Below are positions 1 to 6,252 of a DNA stretch of 7,316 nucleotides, in pieces. The notes under the pieces were generated by a model. That model did not search any database, was not told the DNA's origin, and was given only the letters and a program-made list of their open reading frames with translations. The stretch is from JBFWQM01 sp050249455. Its GTDB lineage: Bacteria; Pseudomonadota; Alphaproteobacteria; MPNO01; VGEU01. Numbering within the stretch: the stretch's first letter is position 1; the number at the start of each line of letters is the position of its first letter. The translations under genes were made by a program, and so were the position numbers. Location of the stretch: assembly GCA_050249455.1 (NCBI GenBank), contig JBFWQM010000253.1:1-7316 (forward strand), written 5' to 3'.

Positions 1-750
1 CTCGAGCAGTACCCCTCGTTCATCCCGTTCGGCATCACCGACCCGCAGAAGATGTACGCCATCGACGGCAAGGTGCGCGCCCGGGTGCCCGAGCTCGACA
101 CGGCCTACGAAAAATTCGGCCTGCTCCTGATCGGGCGGGCGAATTCGTCGAGCCCGCACATCTTCACGACGTTCCCGATCAAGACGGTTGACGATCTGAA
201 GGGCCACAAGATCGGCTCGTCCGGCGCGATGGGCCACGTGCTGCGCGGCACCGGCGCGGTGATCGTGACCGCCAACATGGCGCAGTCATACGTGGACATA
301 AAGAACGGCGTCTACGAGGGCTACACGATCGGCGAAGGCCAGGCCTTCCCCTATCGCACCTACGAGGTCGCGCAGCACTTCACCAAGACCTATTTCGGCG
401 TCACCAACATCCCGGCCGTGATCGCGAACAAGAGCACGCTGGCGAAGCTGCCGGACTTCGTCCAGAAGATCATCCATGACGTCGGGGCCGGCTATGGCGA
501 GGCCTATCACGCGCTCGATGCGCGCCGGGTCAAGGAGAACACCGAGGCGATGGTGAAGAAGGGCGCCAAGATCCACGAGCTGCCCTTCGAAGAGCGCAAG
601 CGCTGGGCCAGCATGATGCCCAACATCGCCAAGGAATGGGCCGCCGACATGGACAAGCAGGGCCTGCCCGGCACCAAGATCCTGTCCGCCTACATGGACG
701 AGGTGCGGGCCAGCGGCGAGCCGGTCGTGCGCAACTGGGACAAGGAGTAG
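1..750 (+). CDS. dctP: TRAP transporter DctP-type substrate-binding protein, copy 1 (5' end outside window)
   Basis: Periplasmic solute receptor of a TRAP transporter; it binds the substrate and hands it to the DctQM membrane complex. The reading frame is open from base 1 and gives 249 residues before the TAG at 748-750. It aligns without gaps to residues 106-354 of the two complete copies downstream, so about 105 N-terminal residues, including the signal peptide, lie to the left of the window. By hand count it is about 63% identical to copy 3. The most conserved block contains KIGSSGAMGHVLRGTGAVIV followed by SYVDIKNGVYEGY, and the C-terminus DMDKQGLPG...WDKE is shared by all copies. An internal ATG at base 52 is not the true start, because homology continues upstream of it. 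The central lobe (near LLLIG) and a C-terminal helical region (equivalent to residues 241-290) diverge most, which is compatible with altered ligand specificity. The family call is solid; the substrate is unknown. Confidence 0.9.
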   Translation, partial: LEQYPSFIPFGITDPQKMYAIDGKVRARVPELDTAYEKFGLLLIGRANSSSPHIFTTFPIKTVDDLKGHKIGSSGAMGHVLRGTGAVIVTANMAQSYVDIKNGVYEGYTIGEGQAFPYRTYEVAQHFTKTYFGVTNIPAVIANKSTLAKLPDFVQKIIHDVGAGYGEAYHALDARRVKENTEAMVKKGAKIHELPFEERKRWASMMPNIAKEWAADMDKQGLPGTKILSAYMDEVRASGEPVVRNWDKE

Positions 751-760
751 CCTCCTCACG

Positions 761-791
761 GCGGCGGCGCGGCCGACCGGCGCGCCGCCGC
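761..791 (+). terminator. Perfect GC hairpin after dctP copy 1 (possible terminator or mRNA stabiliser)
   Basis: An 11-bp perfect stem, GCGGCGGCGCG (761-771) with CGCGCCGCCGC (781-791), encloses a 9-base loop and begins 10 bases after the stop codon. No T-run follows (the next bases are GCGTATGACC), so it is not a classical intrinsic terminator. In high-GC genomes such stems may still attenuate transcription, or they may protect the upstream mRNA from 3' exonucleases. A hairpin of very similar sequence lies in the equivalent place after copy 2. Confidence 0.55.
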
Positions 792-805
792 GCGTATGAC
801 CACGA

Positions 806-834
806 TTGCCCCTGATTCGGCGGGACGCTAATGT
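806..834 (+). promoter_or_regulatory. Promoter-like element upstream of dctP copy 2: TTGCCC-N17-TAATGT
   Basis: TTGCCC (806-811) is separated by 17 bases from TAATGT (829-834), a spacing and composition that fit a sigma-70-type -35/-10 pair. The same two hexamers with the same 17-base spacer occur upstream of copy 3, in spacers that are otherwise largely different. In both places TTGCCC starts 15 bases after the last base of the preceding hairpin. If this is a promoter, the 5' leader of copy 2 would be about 80-85 bases. The shared blocks could also be an operator for an unseen regulator. Confidence 0.5.
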
Positions 835-923
835 GCCGCCCGCTTGCCGACGGCCCTCCGCCTGCGCGGCGACTGCGGAACGGCCGTGGCTGAACGAAGA
901 ACAACTGGATCGGGGAGTTTTCG

Positions 924-1988
924 ATGAGCAAGTCCTTGGCGATCGTGGTCGCCGCCGCATCGGTCGCCGCGGCCCTCTCCGCTGCGTCGGCGCAGACGGT
1001 CAAGTTCACCATCATCTCGCCGTCGCCGCCGACCGTCACGCCCACCACCGCGACCAAGGAATTCTTCGTCCCGGAGGTCAACAAGCGCCTTGCCGCGCTG
1101 AACAAGGGCTTCAAGATCGAGTGGAATGAGGCCTACGGCCCCAACCTCGCCAAGACCACCGAGGTGCTGGAGAGCGTCGAGGAAGGCATCGCCCACATGG
1201 GCGTGCTGCTGCGCAACTTCGAGGAATCGAAGCTGCCGCTTGAGCAGTATCCGGCGTTCATTCCCTTCGGCATGGACAAGCCGCGCGAGATGCTGAAGGT
1301 CGACATGAAGGTGCGCGAGCGCGTGCCGCAGATGGACCAAATGTTCGATCGCTACAACCAGGTCGCCCTGGCCAAGACGGTCTCGTCCACCTCGCACATG
1401 TTCACCAACTTCCCGGTCAAGTCCGTGGATGACGTGAAGGGCCGCAAGATCGGCTCGTCGGGCGCGATGGGCCATGTCCTGCGCGGCACGGGCGCGGTGA
1501 TCGTGACGGCGGCGATGACCCAGTCCTACGTCGATATCAAGAACGGCGTGTACGAGGGCTATGTGATCGCCGAGACCCAGGCCTTCCCGTACCGCACATT
1601 CGAAGTCGCGCAGAACTTCACCAAAACGTCGTTCGGCGTCACCAACGTTTCGTCGCTGGTGATCAACAAGAACGCGTGGAACGCGCTGCCCGACTTCGCC
1701 AGGCAGGTGCTTACCGAGGTGGCCGGCGAATGGCGGACCGCCCACATCGACATCGAAGAGCGCCGCATCGGCGAATTCACCGAGACCATGCTGAAGCGCG
1801 GCGTGAAGATGACCGAGCTGACGCCCGACGAGCGCCGGCGCTGGGCGATGATGCTGCCCAACATCGCCAAGGAGTGGGCCGCGGACATGGACAAGCAGGG
1901 CCTGCCCGGCAGCAAGATCCTGACCGCCTACATGGACGAGGTGCGCGCGAGCGGCGAACCGGTGGTGCGCAACTGGGACAAGGAATAG
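924..1988 (+). CDS. dctP: TRAP transporter DctP-type substrate-binding protein, copy 2
   Basis: Complete 354-residue periplasmic solute receptor for a TRAP transporter. The start ATG at 924 is preceded by GGGGAG (912-917) at a 6-base spacing. Residues 1-23 form a signal peptide: a short Lys-containing start, an alanine/valine-rich hydrophobic core, and an ASA cleavage site before QTVKF. The mature protein has the DctP layout, including the SVDDVKGRKIG segment (167-177), a YVDIKNGVYEG segment (202-212) matching the family's usual VYxALQxGxVDG region, and the ALPDF helix start (254-258). The arginine normally found two residues after the lysine of the DLKGxKxR motif is glycine here (Gly177). 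It is about 83% identical to copy 3, with residues 161-215 differing in none of 55 positions. A promoter-like element lies upstream and a GC hairpin downstream, so it may be transcribed as its own unit. The substrate cannot be read from the sequence. Confidence 0.93.
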   Translation: MSKSLAIVVAAASVAAALSAASAQTVKFTIISPSPPTVTPTTATKEFFVPEVNKRLAALNKGFKIEWNEAYGPNLAKTTEVLESVEEGIAHMGVLLRNFEESKLPLEQYPAFIPFGMDKPREMLKVDMKVRERVPQMDQMFDRYNQVALAKTVSSTSHMFTNFPVKSVDDVKGRKIGSSGAMGHVLRGTGAVIVTAAMTQSYVDIKNGVYEGYVIAETQAFPYRTFEVAQNFTKTSFGVTNVSSLVINKNAWNALPDFARQVLTEVAGEWRTAHIDIEERRIGEFTETMLKRGVKMTELTPDERRRWAMMLPNIAKEWAADMDKQGLPGSKILTAYMDEVRASGEPVVRNWDKE

Positions 1989-2000
1989 CCGAGAGGGGCG

Positions 2001-2026
2001 GCGGCGCGCCCGCGCGGGCGCGCCGC
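2001..2026 (+). terminator. Perfect GC hairpin after dctP copy 2 (possible terminator or mRNA stabiliser)
   Basis: GCGGCGCGCCC (2001-2011) pairs perfectly with GGGCGCGCCGC (2016-2026) around a GCGC tetraloop, giving an 11-bp all-GC stem. It starts 12 bases after the stop codon. No T-run follows (ATGCATCACG), so Rho-independent termination is uncertain. It corresponds in position and in composition to the hairpin after copy 1. No such hairpin separates copy 3 from dctQ. Confidence 0.55.
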
Positions 2027-2040
2027 ATGCATCACGTCGA

Positions 2041-2069
2041 TTGCCCTCACAACCCCGTGACTGTAATGT
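2041..2069 (+). promoter_or_regulatory. Promoter-like element upstream of dctP copy 3 and dctQM: TTGCCC-N17-TAATGT
   Basis: TTGCCC (2041-2046), a 17-base spacer and TAATGT (2064-2069) repeat the element found upstream of copy 2. The shared sequence extends to CGATTGCCC on the left and to GnGACnnTAATGT on the right, while the middle of the spacer is not conserved. An alternative -10 reading is TGTAAT (2062-2067) with a 15-base spacer. As a promoter it would drive copy 3, dctQ, dctM and perhaps the two hydrolase genes, with a leader of about 150 bases. Confidence 0.5.
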
Positions 2070-2176
2070 TGCCGTTGCCTAGGACGTAGCTCGCGGTCCG
2101 GCAAGACACGGGCCGAAAAAGGGCGCGCCAAGGCAAGACGCCGCAGCGGCAGGGAGGCCGGGGGCGGCGACCAGCG

Positions 2177-2193
2177 CCGGCGGGCACCGCCGG
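2177..2193 (+). other. Short hairpin in the leader of dctP copy 3
   Basis: CCGGCGG (2177-2183) and CCGCCGG (2187-2193) form a 7-bp perfect stem with a 3-base loop. It ends 19 bases before the ribosome binding site AGGGAG (2212-2217) of copy 3. The leader is much longer than that of copy 2 (about 150 against 85 bases from the presumed promoter). The stem could influence mRNA stability or translation, but in DNA this GC-rich such stems also arise by chance. Confidence 0.3.
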
Positions 2194-2224
2194 ACGACAA
2201 CAAAGCAGGTCAGGGAGACTTCGT

Positions 2225-3289
2225 ATGGGCAAGACCTTGGCGACGTTGGCCGCTGCCGTGTCGATACTGGCGTTGGTCCCGGCCGCCCAGGCCCAGACCG
2301 TCAAGTTCACCATCATCTCGCCGGCGCCGGCGGCCGTCACCCCGACCACCGTGACCAAGGAGTTCTTCGTCCCCGAAGTCAACAAGCGCCTCGCCGCGCT
2401 CGGCAAGGGCTTCAAGATCGACTGGAACGAGGCCTACGGCCCGAACCTGGCGAAGTTCTCCGAGGTGCTGGAGAACGTCGAGGAAGGGATCGCGCACGTC
2501 GGCGTGCTGCTGCGCAACTTCGAGGAGTCGAAGCTGCCGCTGGAGCAGTACCCCTCGTTCATCCCGTTCGGCATGGACGATCCCTACGAGATGCTCAAGG
2601 CCGACGCCAAGGTGCGCGAGCGCGTGCCGCAGATGGACCAGATGTTCCTGCGCTTCAACCAGGTCGCGCTGGCCAAGACCAACTCGTCCAACCCGCACAT
2701 CTTCACCAACTTCCCGGTCAAGTCGGTCGACGACGTGAAGGGACGCAAGATCGGCTCGTCCGGCGCGATGGGCCACGTGTTGCGCGGCACCGGCGCGGTG
2801 ATCGTGACCGCGGCGATGACCCAGTCCTACGTCGATATCAAGAACGGCGTGTACGAAGGCTACGTGATCGGCGAGACGCAGGCGTTCCCCTACCGCACCT
2901 TCGAGGTCGCGCAGTACTTCACCAAGACCTCGTTCGGCGTCACCGCCGTCTCGGCGCTGGTGATCAACAAGCCCGCCTGGGACGCGCTGCCCGACTTCGC
3001 CAGGACGGTGCTGTCGGAGGTCGCCCAGGAATGGCGGATCGAGCACATCAAGCTCGAGCAGCGGCGCAACAGCGAATTCACCGAGATCATGCTCAAGCGC
3101 GGCGTGAAGATGAGCGAGCTGTCGCCGGACGAACGGCGGCGCTGGGCGATGATGCTGCCCAACATCGCCAGGGACTGGGCCGCCGACATGGACAAGCAGG
3201 GCCTGCCGGGCACCACCATCCTGACCACCTACATGGACGTCGTGCGCGCCTCCGGCAAGCCGGTCGTCCGCCACTGGGACAAGGAATAG
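2225..3289 (+). CDS. dctP: TRAP transporter DctP-type substrate-binding protein, copy 3
   Basis: Complete 354-residue periplasmic solute receptor, the copy directly joined to the membrane subunits and so the likeliest primary partner of DctQM. The start ATG at 2225 follows AGGGAG (2212-2217) at 7 bases. A signal peptide covers residues 1-23, with AQA before QTVKF. It aligns without gaps to copy 2; most differences fall in the signal peptide, residues 111-160 and residues 241-290. As in the other copies, the DVKGRKIG motif has glycine where the family's carboxylate-binding arginine normally sits, while an arginine appears 10 residues later (Arg187, in HVLRGTG). The stop at 3287-3289 is 6 bases from the dctQ start, and the last codons AAG GAA provide the dctQ ribosome binding site. 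The N-terminal part of the conserved block matches copy 1 at synonymous sites, and the next part matches copy 2, suggesting gene conversion. Confidence 0.94.
   Translation: MGKTLATLAAAVSILALVPAAQAQTVKFTIISPAPAAVTPTTVTKEFFVPEVNKRLAALGKGFKIDWNEAYGPNLAKFSEVLENVEEGIAHVGVLLRNFEESKLPLEQYPSFIPFGMDDPYEMLKADAKVRERVPQMDQMFLRFNQVALAKTNSSNPHIFTNFPVKSVDDVKGRKIGSSGAMGHVLRGTGAVIVTAAMTQSYVDIKNGVYEGYVIGETQAFPYRTFEVAQYFTKTSFGVTAVSALVINKPAWDALPDFARTVLSEVAQEWRIEHIKLEQRRNSEFTEIMLKRGVKMSELSPDERRRWAMMLPNIARDWAADMDKQGLPGTTILTTYMDVVRASGKPVVRHWDKE
3281..3286 (+). promoter_or_regulatory. Ribosome binding site of dctQ inside the end of dctP copy 3
   Basis: AAGGAA lies 9 bases before the dctQ ATG and encodes the terminal Lys-Glu of the binding protein. 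The WDKE ending is conserved in all three dctP copies, but only here does it serve a following gene. The arrangement supports translational coupling and fixes the dctQ start at 3296. Confidence 0.6.
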
Positions 3290-3295
3290 CGGCCG

Positions 3296-3889
3296 ATGTC
3301 CGACCCCGATTTCACCGCCGAAGACGGTGAAGTGCACGTCGTCGAACCCTCCCAGACCGCGCTGGGGCGGGCATTCGACACCTTCGTGCGCATCCTGAAC
3401 GCATTCGGCACGGTCTGGATCTGCCTGATCATGTTCCTGCTGAACGCCGACGTGTTCATGCGCTACGTGTTCAACGCCCCGATCCGCGGCGTGCCTCTGA
3501 TCATCACGCTCTCGGTCATCGTGATCGTCTTCCTGCAGCTGCCGGACGCGCTGCGCGAGCGGCGCGTCACCCGCAACGATGCGCTGATCGGCAGCCTGCT
3601 GCGGCGCAAGCCGGTGATCGGCTACTCGCTGCAGGCGTTCTACCACTTCGGCGGCGTCGTGCTGCTCGCCATCCTGTTCTGGTATTCGGTGCCGCTGTTC
3701 GAGAAGGCCTGGGACCTGGATTCGTACTCCGGCGCGCGCGGCGACTTCACCATCCCGGACTGGCCGCTGAAGATGCTCATCCTGGTCGGCGGCGCCGCCG
3801 TCTGCATCCAGTTCGCGCGGCACTTCTTCACCGATCTTCGGGCGGTCAAGCGCCATGCCGCCGGCACGCAAGGCTCGGAGACCCGGTAA
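3296..3889 (+). CDS. dctQ: TRAP transporter small permease subunit DctQ
   Basis: Small membrane subunit (197 residues) of the TRAP transporter; it forms a complex with DctM in the inner membrane and supports docking of the binding protein. Four hydrophobic segments are visible at about residues 36-56, 66-82, 115-134 and 157-175, as expected for the family. The first ends in the characteristic stretch NADVFMRYVFN (50-60), and the second is followed by the charged loop PDALRERRVTRND (83-95). The first 30 residues are acidic and soluble, a slightly long N-terminal extension. The gene starts 6 bases after copy 3 of dctP and ends by overlapping dctM by one base (TAATG), so the three are surely co-translated. 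The C-terminal tail is hydrophilic. The length is within the usual range, and nothing suggests damage. Confidence 0.92.
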   Translation: MSDPDFTAEDGEVHVVEPSQTALGRAFDTFVRILNAFGTVWICLIMFLLNADVFMRYVFNAPIRGVPLIITLSVIVIVFLQLPDALRERRVTRNDALIGSLLRRKPVIGYSLQAFYHFGGVVLLAILFWYSVPLFEKAWDLDSYSGARGDFTIPDWPLKMLILVGGAAVCIQFARHFFTDLRAVKRHAAGTQGSETR

Positions 3890-5202
3890 TGAGCGGCATT
3901 GACGTCGGAATACTGTCGGTCGTCCTGATCCTGATCCTCGTTTATGCGGGGATGCACATCGGCGTGGTGCTGGGCCTCGTCTCGTTCGGCTGCATCTGGC
4001 TGGTGCGCGGCGACGTCGAGATCGCGGGCAAGATGCTCGCGATGTCGGCGGCCGACAGCCTGGCGCAATACGAGTTCGGCGTCGTGCCGCTGTTCGTCCT
4101 GATGGGCCTGCTGGTCAGCGTGGCCGAGATCGGGCGCGACACCTACGAGGTCGCGAACCACCTGTTCCGCAAGGTGCGGGGCGGGCTGGGCTCGGCCACC
4201 GTGGTCGCCAACGCGGTGTTCGCCGCCGTCACCGGCACCTCGATCGCCTCTGCTTCGGTGTTCACCAAGGTCGCGGTGCCGGAAATGCTGCGCTACGGCT
4301 ACAACCCGCGCTTCGCCGTGGGCGTGGTCGCCGGCTCTTCGGTGCTCGGCATGCTGATCCCGCCGAGTCTCTTGTTCATCCTGTTCGGCATCCTGGCCGA
4401 GACGTCGATCGGCGACCTGTTCATCGCCGGCATCATCCCGGGCCTCCTGCTGGCCGGGACCTACTGCGGCATGATCTGGTTCATGGCGCGGCGGTATCCG
4501 CGCATGGTGATCATCGACGAAAGCAAGCAGCGCGTCGGCGACAGCGAGATGAGCGGCAGCGAGATGCTGTCCAAGGGCGTGCCGATCGTGCTGCTGATCC
4601 TGATCGTCCTCGGCGGGCTCTACGGCGGCGTGTTTACGGCGACTGAGGCCGGCGGCGTCGGCGCCCTGGGCGCGCTCGTCCTGGCGCTGGCGCGCCGCAA
4701 GCTGACCTGGGCAAGCTTCTGGCGCGTGCTGGTGGAGACCGGCCACGTCACGGCGGCGATCTCGTTCCTGCTGATCAGCGCGCATCTGTATTCCCGCATG
4801 ATCAGCATCACCGGCATCCCGACCACGGTCGACCACCTGATCGCCACGCTCGACATCGGCTTCGTGACCCTGGTGGTCGTCTACATCGTCGTGCTTCTGC
4901 TGCTCGGCACCATGCTGGATGCCGGATCGATCATGCTGATCACCATCCCGCTGGTCGTGCCGGTGATGGCGAACTTCCAGGTTGACCTGATCTGGCTGGG
5001 CGTCATCACGGTGCTGGCGATCGAAGTGGGACTATTGACACCGCCATTCGGGCTCGCGGTCTTCGTCACGCACAACAATCTGCGCGACTCGCGAATAGGG
5101 GTGAACGACATCTTCTGGGGGGCGGCACCTTTCGCCATCGTCATGGTGCTGGTGCTGACCGCCGTTGCAATCTTTCCGCAGCTGGCGCTGGCTCTGCTGT
5201 AG
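3889..5202 (+). CDS. dctM: TRAP transporter large permease subunit DctM
   Basis: Large transport subunit (437 residues) that carries the substrate and the coupling ion across the inner membrane. It consists almost wholly of hydrophobic helices. Recognisable family stretches are PLFVLMG (67-73), a first re-entrant region SSVLGMLIPPS (150-160), GGVFTATEAGGVGA (246-259), LDAGSIMLITIPLVVPV (343-359) and LLTPPFG (382-388). The two re-entrant hairpin regions near IPPS and TPPFG match the inverted-repeat ion and substrate sites known for this family of elevator-type transporters. The start ATG overlaps the dctQ stop by one base, and GGAG (3877-3880) lies 8 bases upstream inside dctQ. The length is normal for the family. 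DctM is the only permease visible, so all three binding proteins may share it. A 64-base gap with a hairpin follows before the FAH-family gene. Confidence 0.94.
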   Translation: MSGIDVGILSVVLILILVYAGMHIGVVLGLVSFGCIWLVRGDVEIAGKMLAMSAADSLAQYEFGVVPLFVLMGLLVSVAEIGRDTYEVANHLFRKVRGGLGSATVVANAVFAAVTGTSIASASVFTKVAVPEMLRYGYNPRFAVGVVAGSSVLGMLIPPSLLFILFGILAETSIGDLFIAGIIPGLLLAGTYCGMIWFMARRYPRMVIIDESKQRVGDSEMSGSEMLSKGVPIVLLILIVLGGLYGGVFTATEAGGVGALGALVLALARRKLTWASFWRVLVETGHVTAAISFLLISAHLYSRMISITGIPTTVDHLIATLDIGFVTLVVVYIVVLLLLGTMLDAGSIMLITIPLVVPVMANFQVDLIWLGVITVLAIEVGLLTPPFGLAVFVTHNNLRDSRIGVNDIFWGAAPFAIVMVLVLTAVAIFPQLALALL

Positions 5203-5230
5203 CGCCGCCATCGACACCGACTGAGGCCAA

Positions 5231-5252
5231 CGGGCCGGGCCCGCGCGGCCCG
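5231..5252 (+). other. Hairpin between dctM and the FAH-family gene
   Basis: CGGGCCG (5231-5237) pairs with CGGCCCG (5246-5252) around an 8-base loop, 28 bases after the dctM stop and 2 bases before the next ribosome binding site. There is no T-run. It is more likely an RNA-processing or stability element, or a modest attenuator, than a full terminator. It might lower hydrolase expression relative to the transporter. Confidence 0.35.
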
Positions 5253-5254
5253 CC

Positions 5255-5262
5255 AAAGGAGG
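5255..5262 (+). promoter_or_regulatory. Strong ribosome binding site of the FAH-family gene
   Basis: AAAGGAGG is a near-perfect match to the anti-Shine-Dalgarno sequence, 4 bases before the ATG at 5267. It is the strongest such site in the window and fixes the start. It sits directly behind the hairpin at 5231-5252, so folding could affect access to it. Confidence 0.6.
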
Positions 5263-5266
5263 ACGC

Positions 5267-6247
5267 ATGAAGTTCGTCACCATCGACCGGACCCCCGCGG
5301 GGCGCGCCGGCGCGCTGATCGGCAGCGAGATCGTGGACCTCGCGGCCGCCGCCGCGCTGAGCCAGCCGCAGCGCCACGTGCCGGATTCGGTGCAGGCGAT
5401 CCTGGAAGGCGGCCAGCCCGCGCTCGATGCCGTCCGCCGGCTGCTCGACGAGGTCCAGGGCGGCCCCGACAGCCGCAAGGCGATGCTGCGCGAGCGCGGG
5501 GCGCTGCTGCCCGACACGACGCGGCTGCTGGCGCCGCTGCCGCGGCCGCTGTTCATCCTGTCGGTCGGCATGAACTATGGCCGCCACCTGAAGGAGATGT
5601 CGGACACCCCGCCGCCGAAGGAGCCGACGGCGTTCATCAAGACGCCGCACAGTGTCACCGGCCCGGGCTGGCCGATCATTGTGCCGCCTCAGTGCGGCGA
5701 CATGATCGACTGGGAAGGCGAGTTCACCTTCGTCATCGGCAAGCCCTGCTACAACGTGGCCGCGAAGGACGCGATGGACTATGTCGCAGGCTACACCATC
5801 TGCAACGACGTCTCCGCCCGCGACTGGGTCAAGGGCGTGTTCGAAGCCAAGAGCCAGGGCGGCTTCGCCTCGATCCACGCCTGGGAGCTCAACATCATGG
5901 GCAAGCAGCTGCCCACCTTCACCCCGATGGGCCCGGTGGTGGTGACCAAGGACGAGGTGCCCGACCCCTACGACTTGCAGCTCACCACCACGCTGAACGG
6001 CGAGGTGATGCAGTCGACCAAGACCGACGACCTGATCTTCAAGATCCCCGAGATGATCGCCCACTTCTCCAAGTGGTTCGCCTTCAAGCCGGGCGACGTG
6101 GTCACCACCGGCTCGCCGTCCGGCGTCGGCGTCGGGCGCAAGCCGCCCAAGTTCATGAAGGCGGGCGACACGGTGGCCATCACCATCGAGCGGATCGGCA
6201 CCCTGTCGAACCCGCTGGTGCTGGCCAAGGACGCCGCGGTCGGGTGA
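5267..6247 (+). CDS. Fumarylacetoacetate hydrolase (FAH) family protein
   Basis: Probable cytoplasmic metal-dependent C-C hydrolase or decarboxylase/isomerase of the FAH family (326 residues), which typically acts on beta-diketo or 2-oxo acids. Residues 1-90 form a variable N-terminal domain. The catalytic fold begins at GMNYGRHLKE (101-110), matching the family NYxxHxxE motif (His107, Glu110). The metal ligands are visible as Glu150 and Glu152 (in DWEGEF) and Asp181 (in CNDVSARD, 179-186). Lys213 precedes TFTPMGP (217-223), and the closing motif TTGSPSGVGVGRKPP (280-294) with IGTLSNP (310-316) is intact, so the enzyme should be active. The loop between SARDW and TFTP (about 29 residues) seems several residues longer than in common members. 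It follows dctM by 64 bases on the same strand, suggesting it acts on the imported compound. Family members catalyse diverse reactions, so no specific substrate or symbol is given. Confidence 0.88.
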   Translation: MKFVTIDRTPAGRAGALIGSEIVDLAAAAALSQPQRHVPDSVQAILEGGQPALDAVRRLLDEVQGGPDSRKAMLRERGALLPDTTRLLAPLPRPLFILSVGMNYGRHLKEMSDTPPPKEPTAFIKTPHSVTGPGWPIIVPPQCGDMIDWEGEFTFVIGKPCYNVAAKDAMDYVAGYTICNDVSARDWVKGVFEAKSQGGFASIHAWELNIMGKQLPTFTPMGPVVVTKDEVPDPYDLQLTTTLNGEVMQSTKTDDLIFKIPEMIAHFSKWFAFKPGDVVTTGSPSGVGVGRKPPKFMKAGDTVAITIERIGTLSNPLVLAKDAAVG

Positions 6248-6252
6248 ACGCG

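Larger units (their letters stand above)
1..3289 (+). repeat. Tandem array of three dctP paralogues
   Basis: Three direct, same-strand copies of one gene family lie head to tail. Copies 1 and 2 are offset by 1238 bases and copies 2 and 3 by 1301 bases. Their protein alignments contain no gaps, so the unit length difference lies entirely in the intergenic spacers. By hand count, copies 2 and 3 are about 83% identical in protein and copies 1 and 3 about 63% over the visible part. The array may extend to the left of the window. This is ancient-to-moderate tandem duplication rather than an assembly artefact, because the copies differ throughout and their spacers are different. Confidence 0.9.

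Noticed and set aside
850..887. ACGGCC/GGCCGT inverted repeat in the leader of dctP copy 2
   Set aside because: It is only a 6-bp stem with a 26-base loop, easily expected by chance in GC-rich sequence.
806..1129. A 107-codon plus-strand open frame spanning the spacer and the start of dctP copy 2
   Set aside because: It lies in a different frame from the clear dctP gene, is rich in Arg and Ala, and covers the promoter-like element. It has no good ribosome binding site.
761..2026. The two GC hairpins as parts of a mobile or REP-like repeat
   Set aside because: There are only two copies, each placed directly after a paralogous gene and with different loops. They are better explained by duplication of the gene unit than by mobility.
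2210..3871. A 553-codon open frame on the minus strand opposite dctP copy 3 and dctQ
   Set aside because: It is rich in His, Arg, Asp and Gly without domain-like sequence. It mirrors two convincing plus-strand genes, and such long antisense frames are usual in GC-rich DNA.
3640..4836. A 398-codon minus-strand open frame opposite dctQ and dctM
   Set aside because: Its composition (many His, Asp, Gln, Arg) is the reverse-strand image of hydrophobic membrane codons. It has no recognisable motif.
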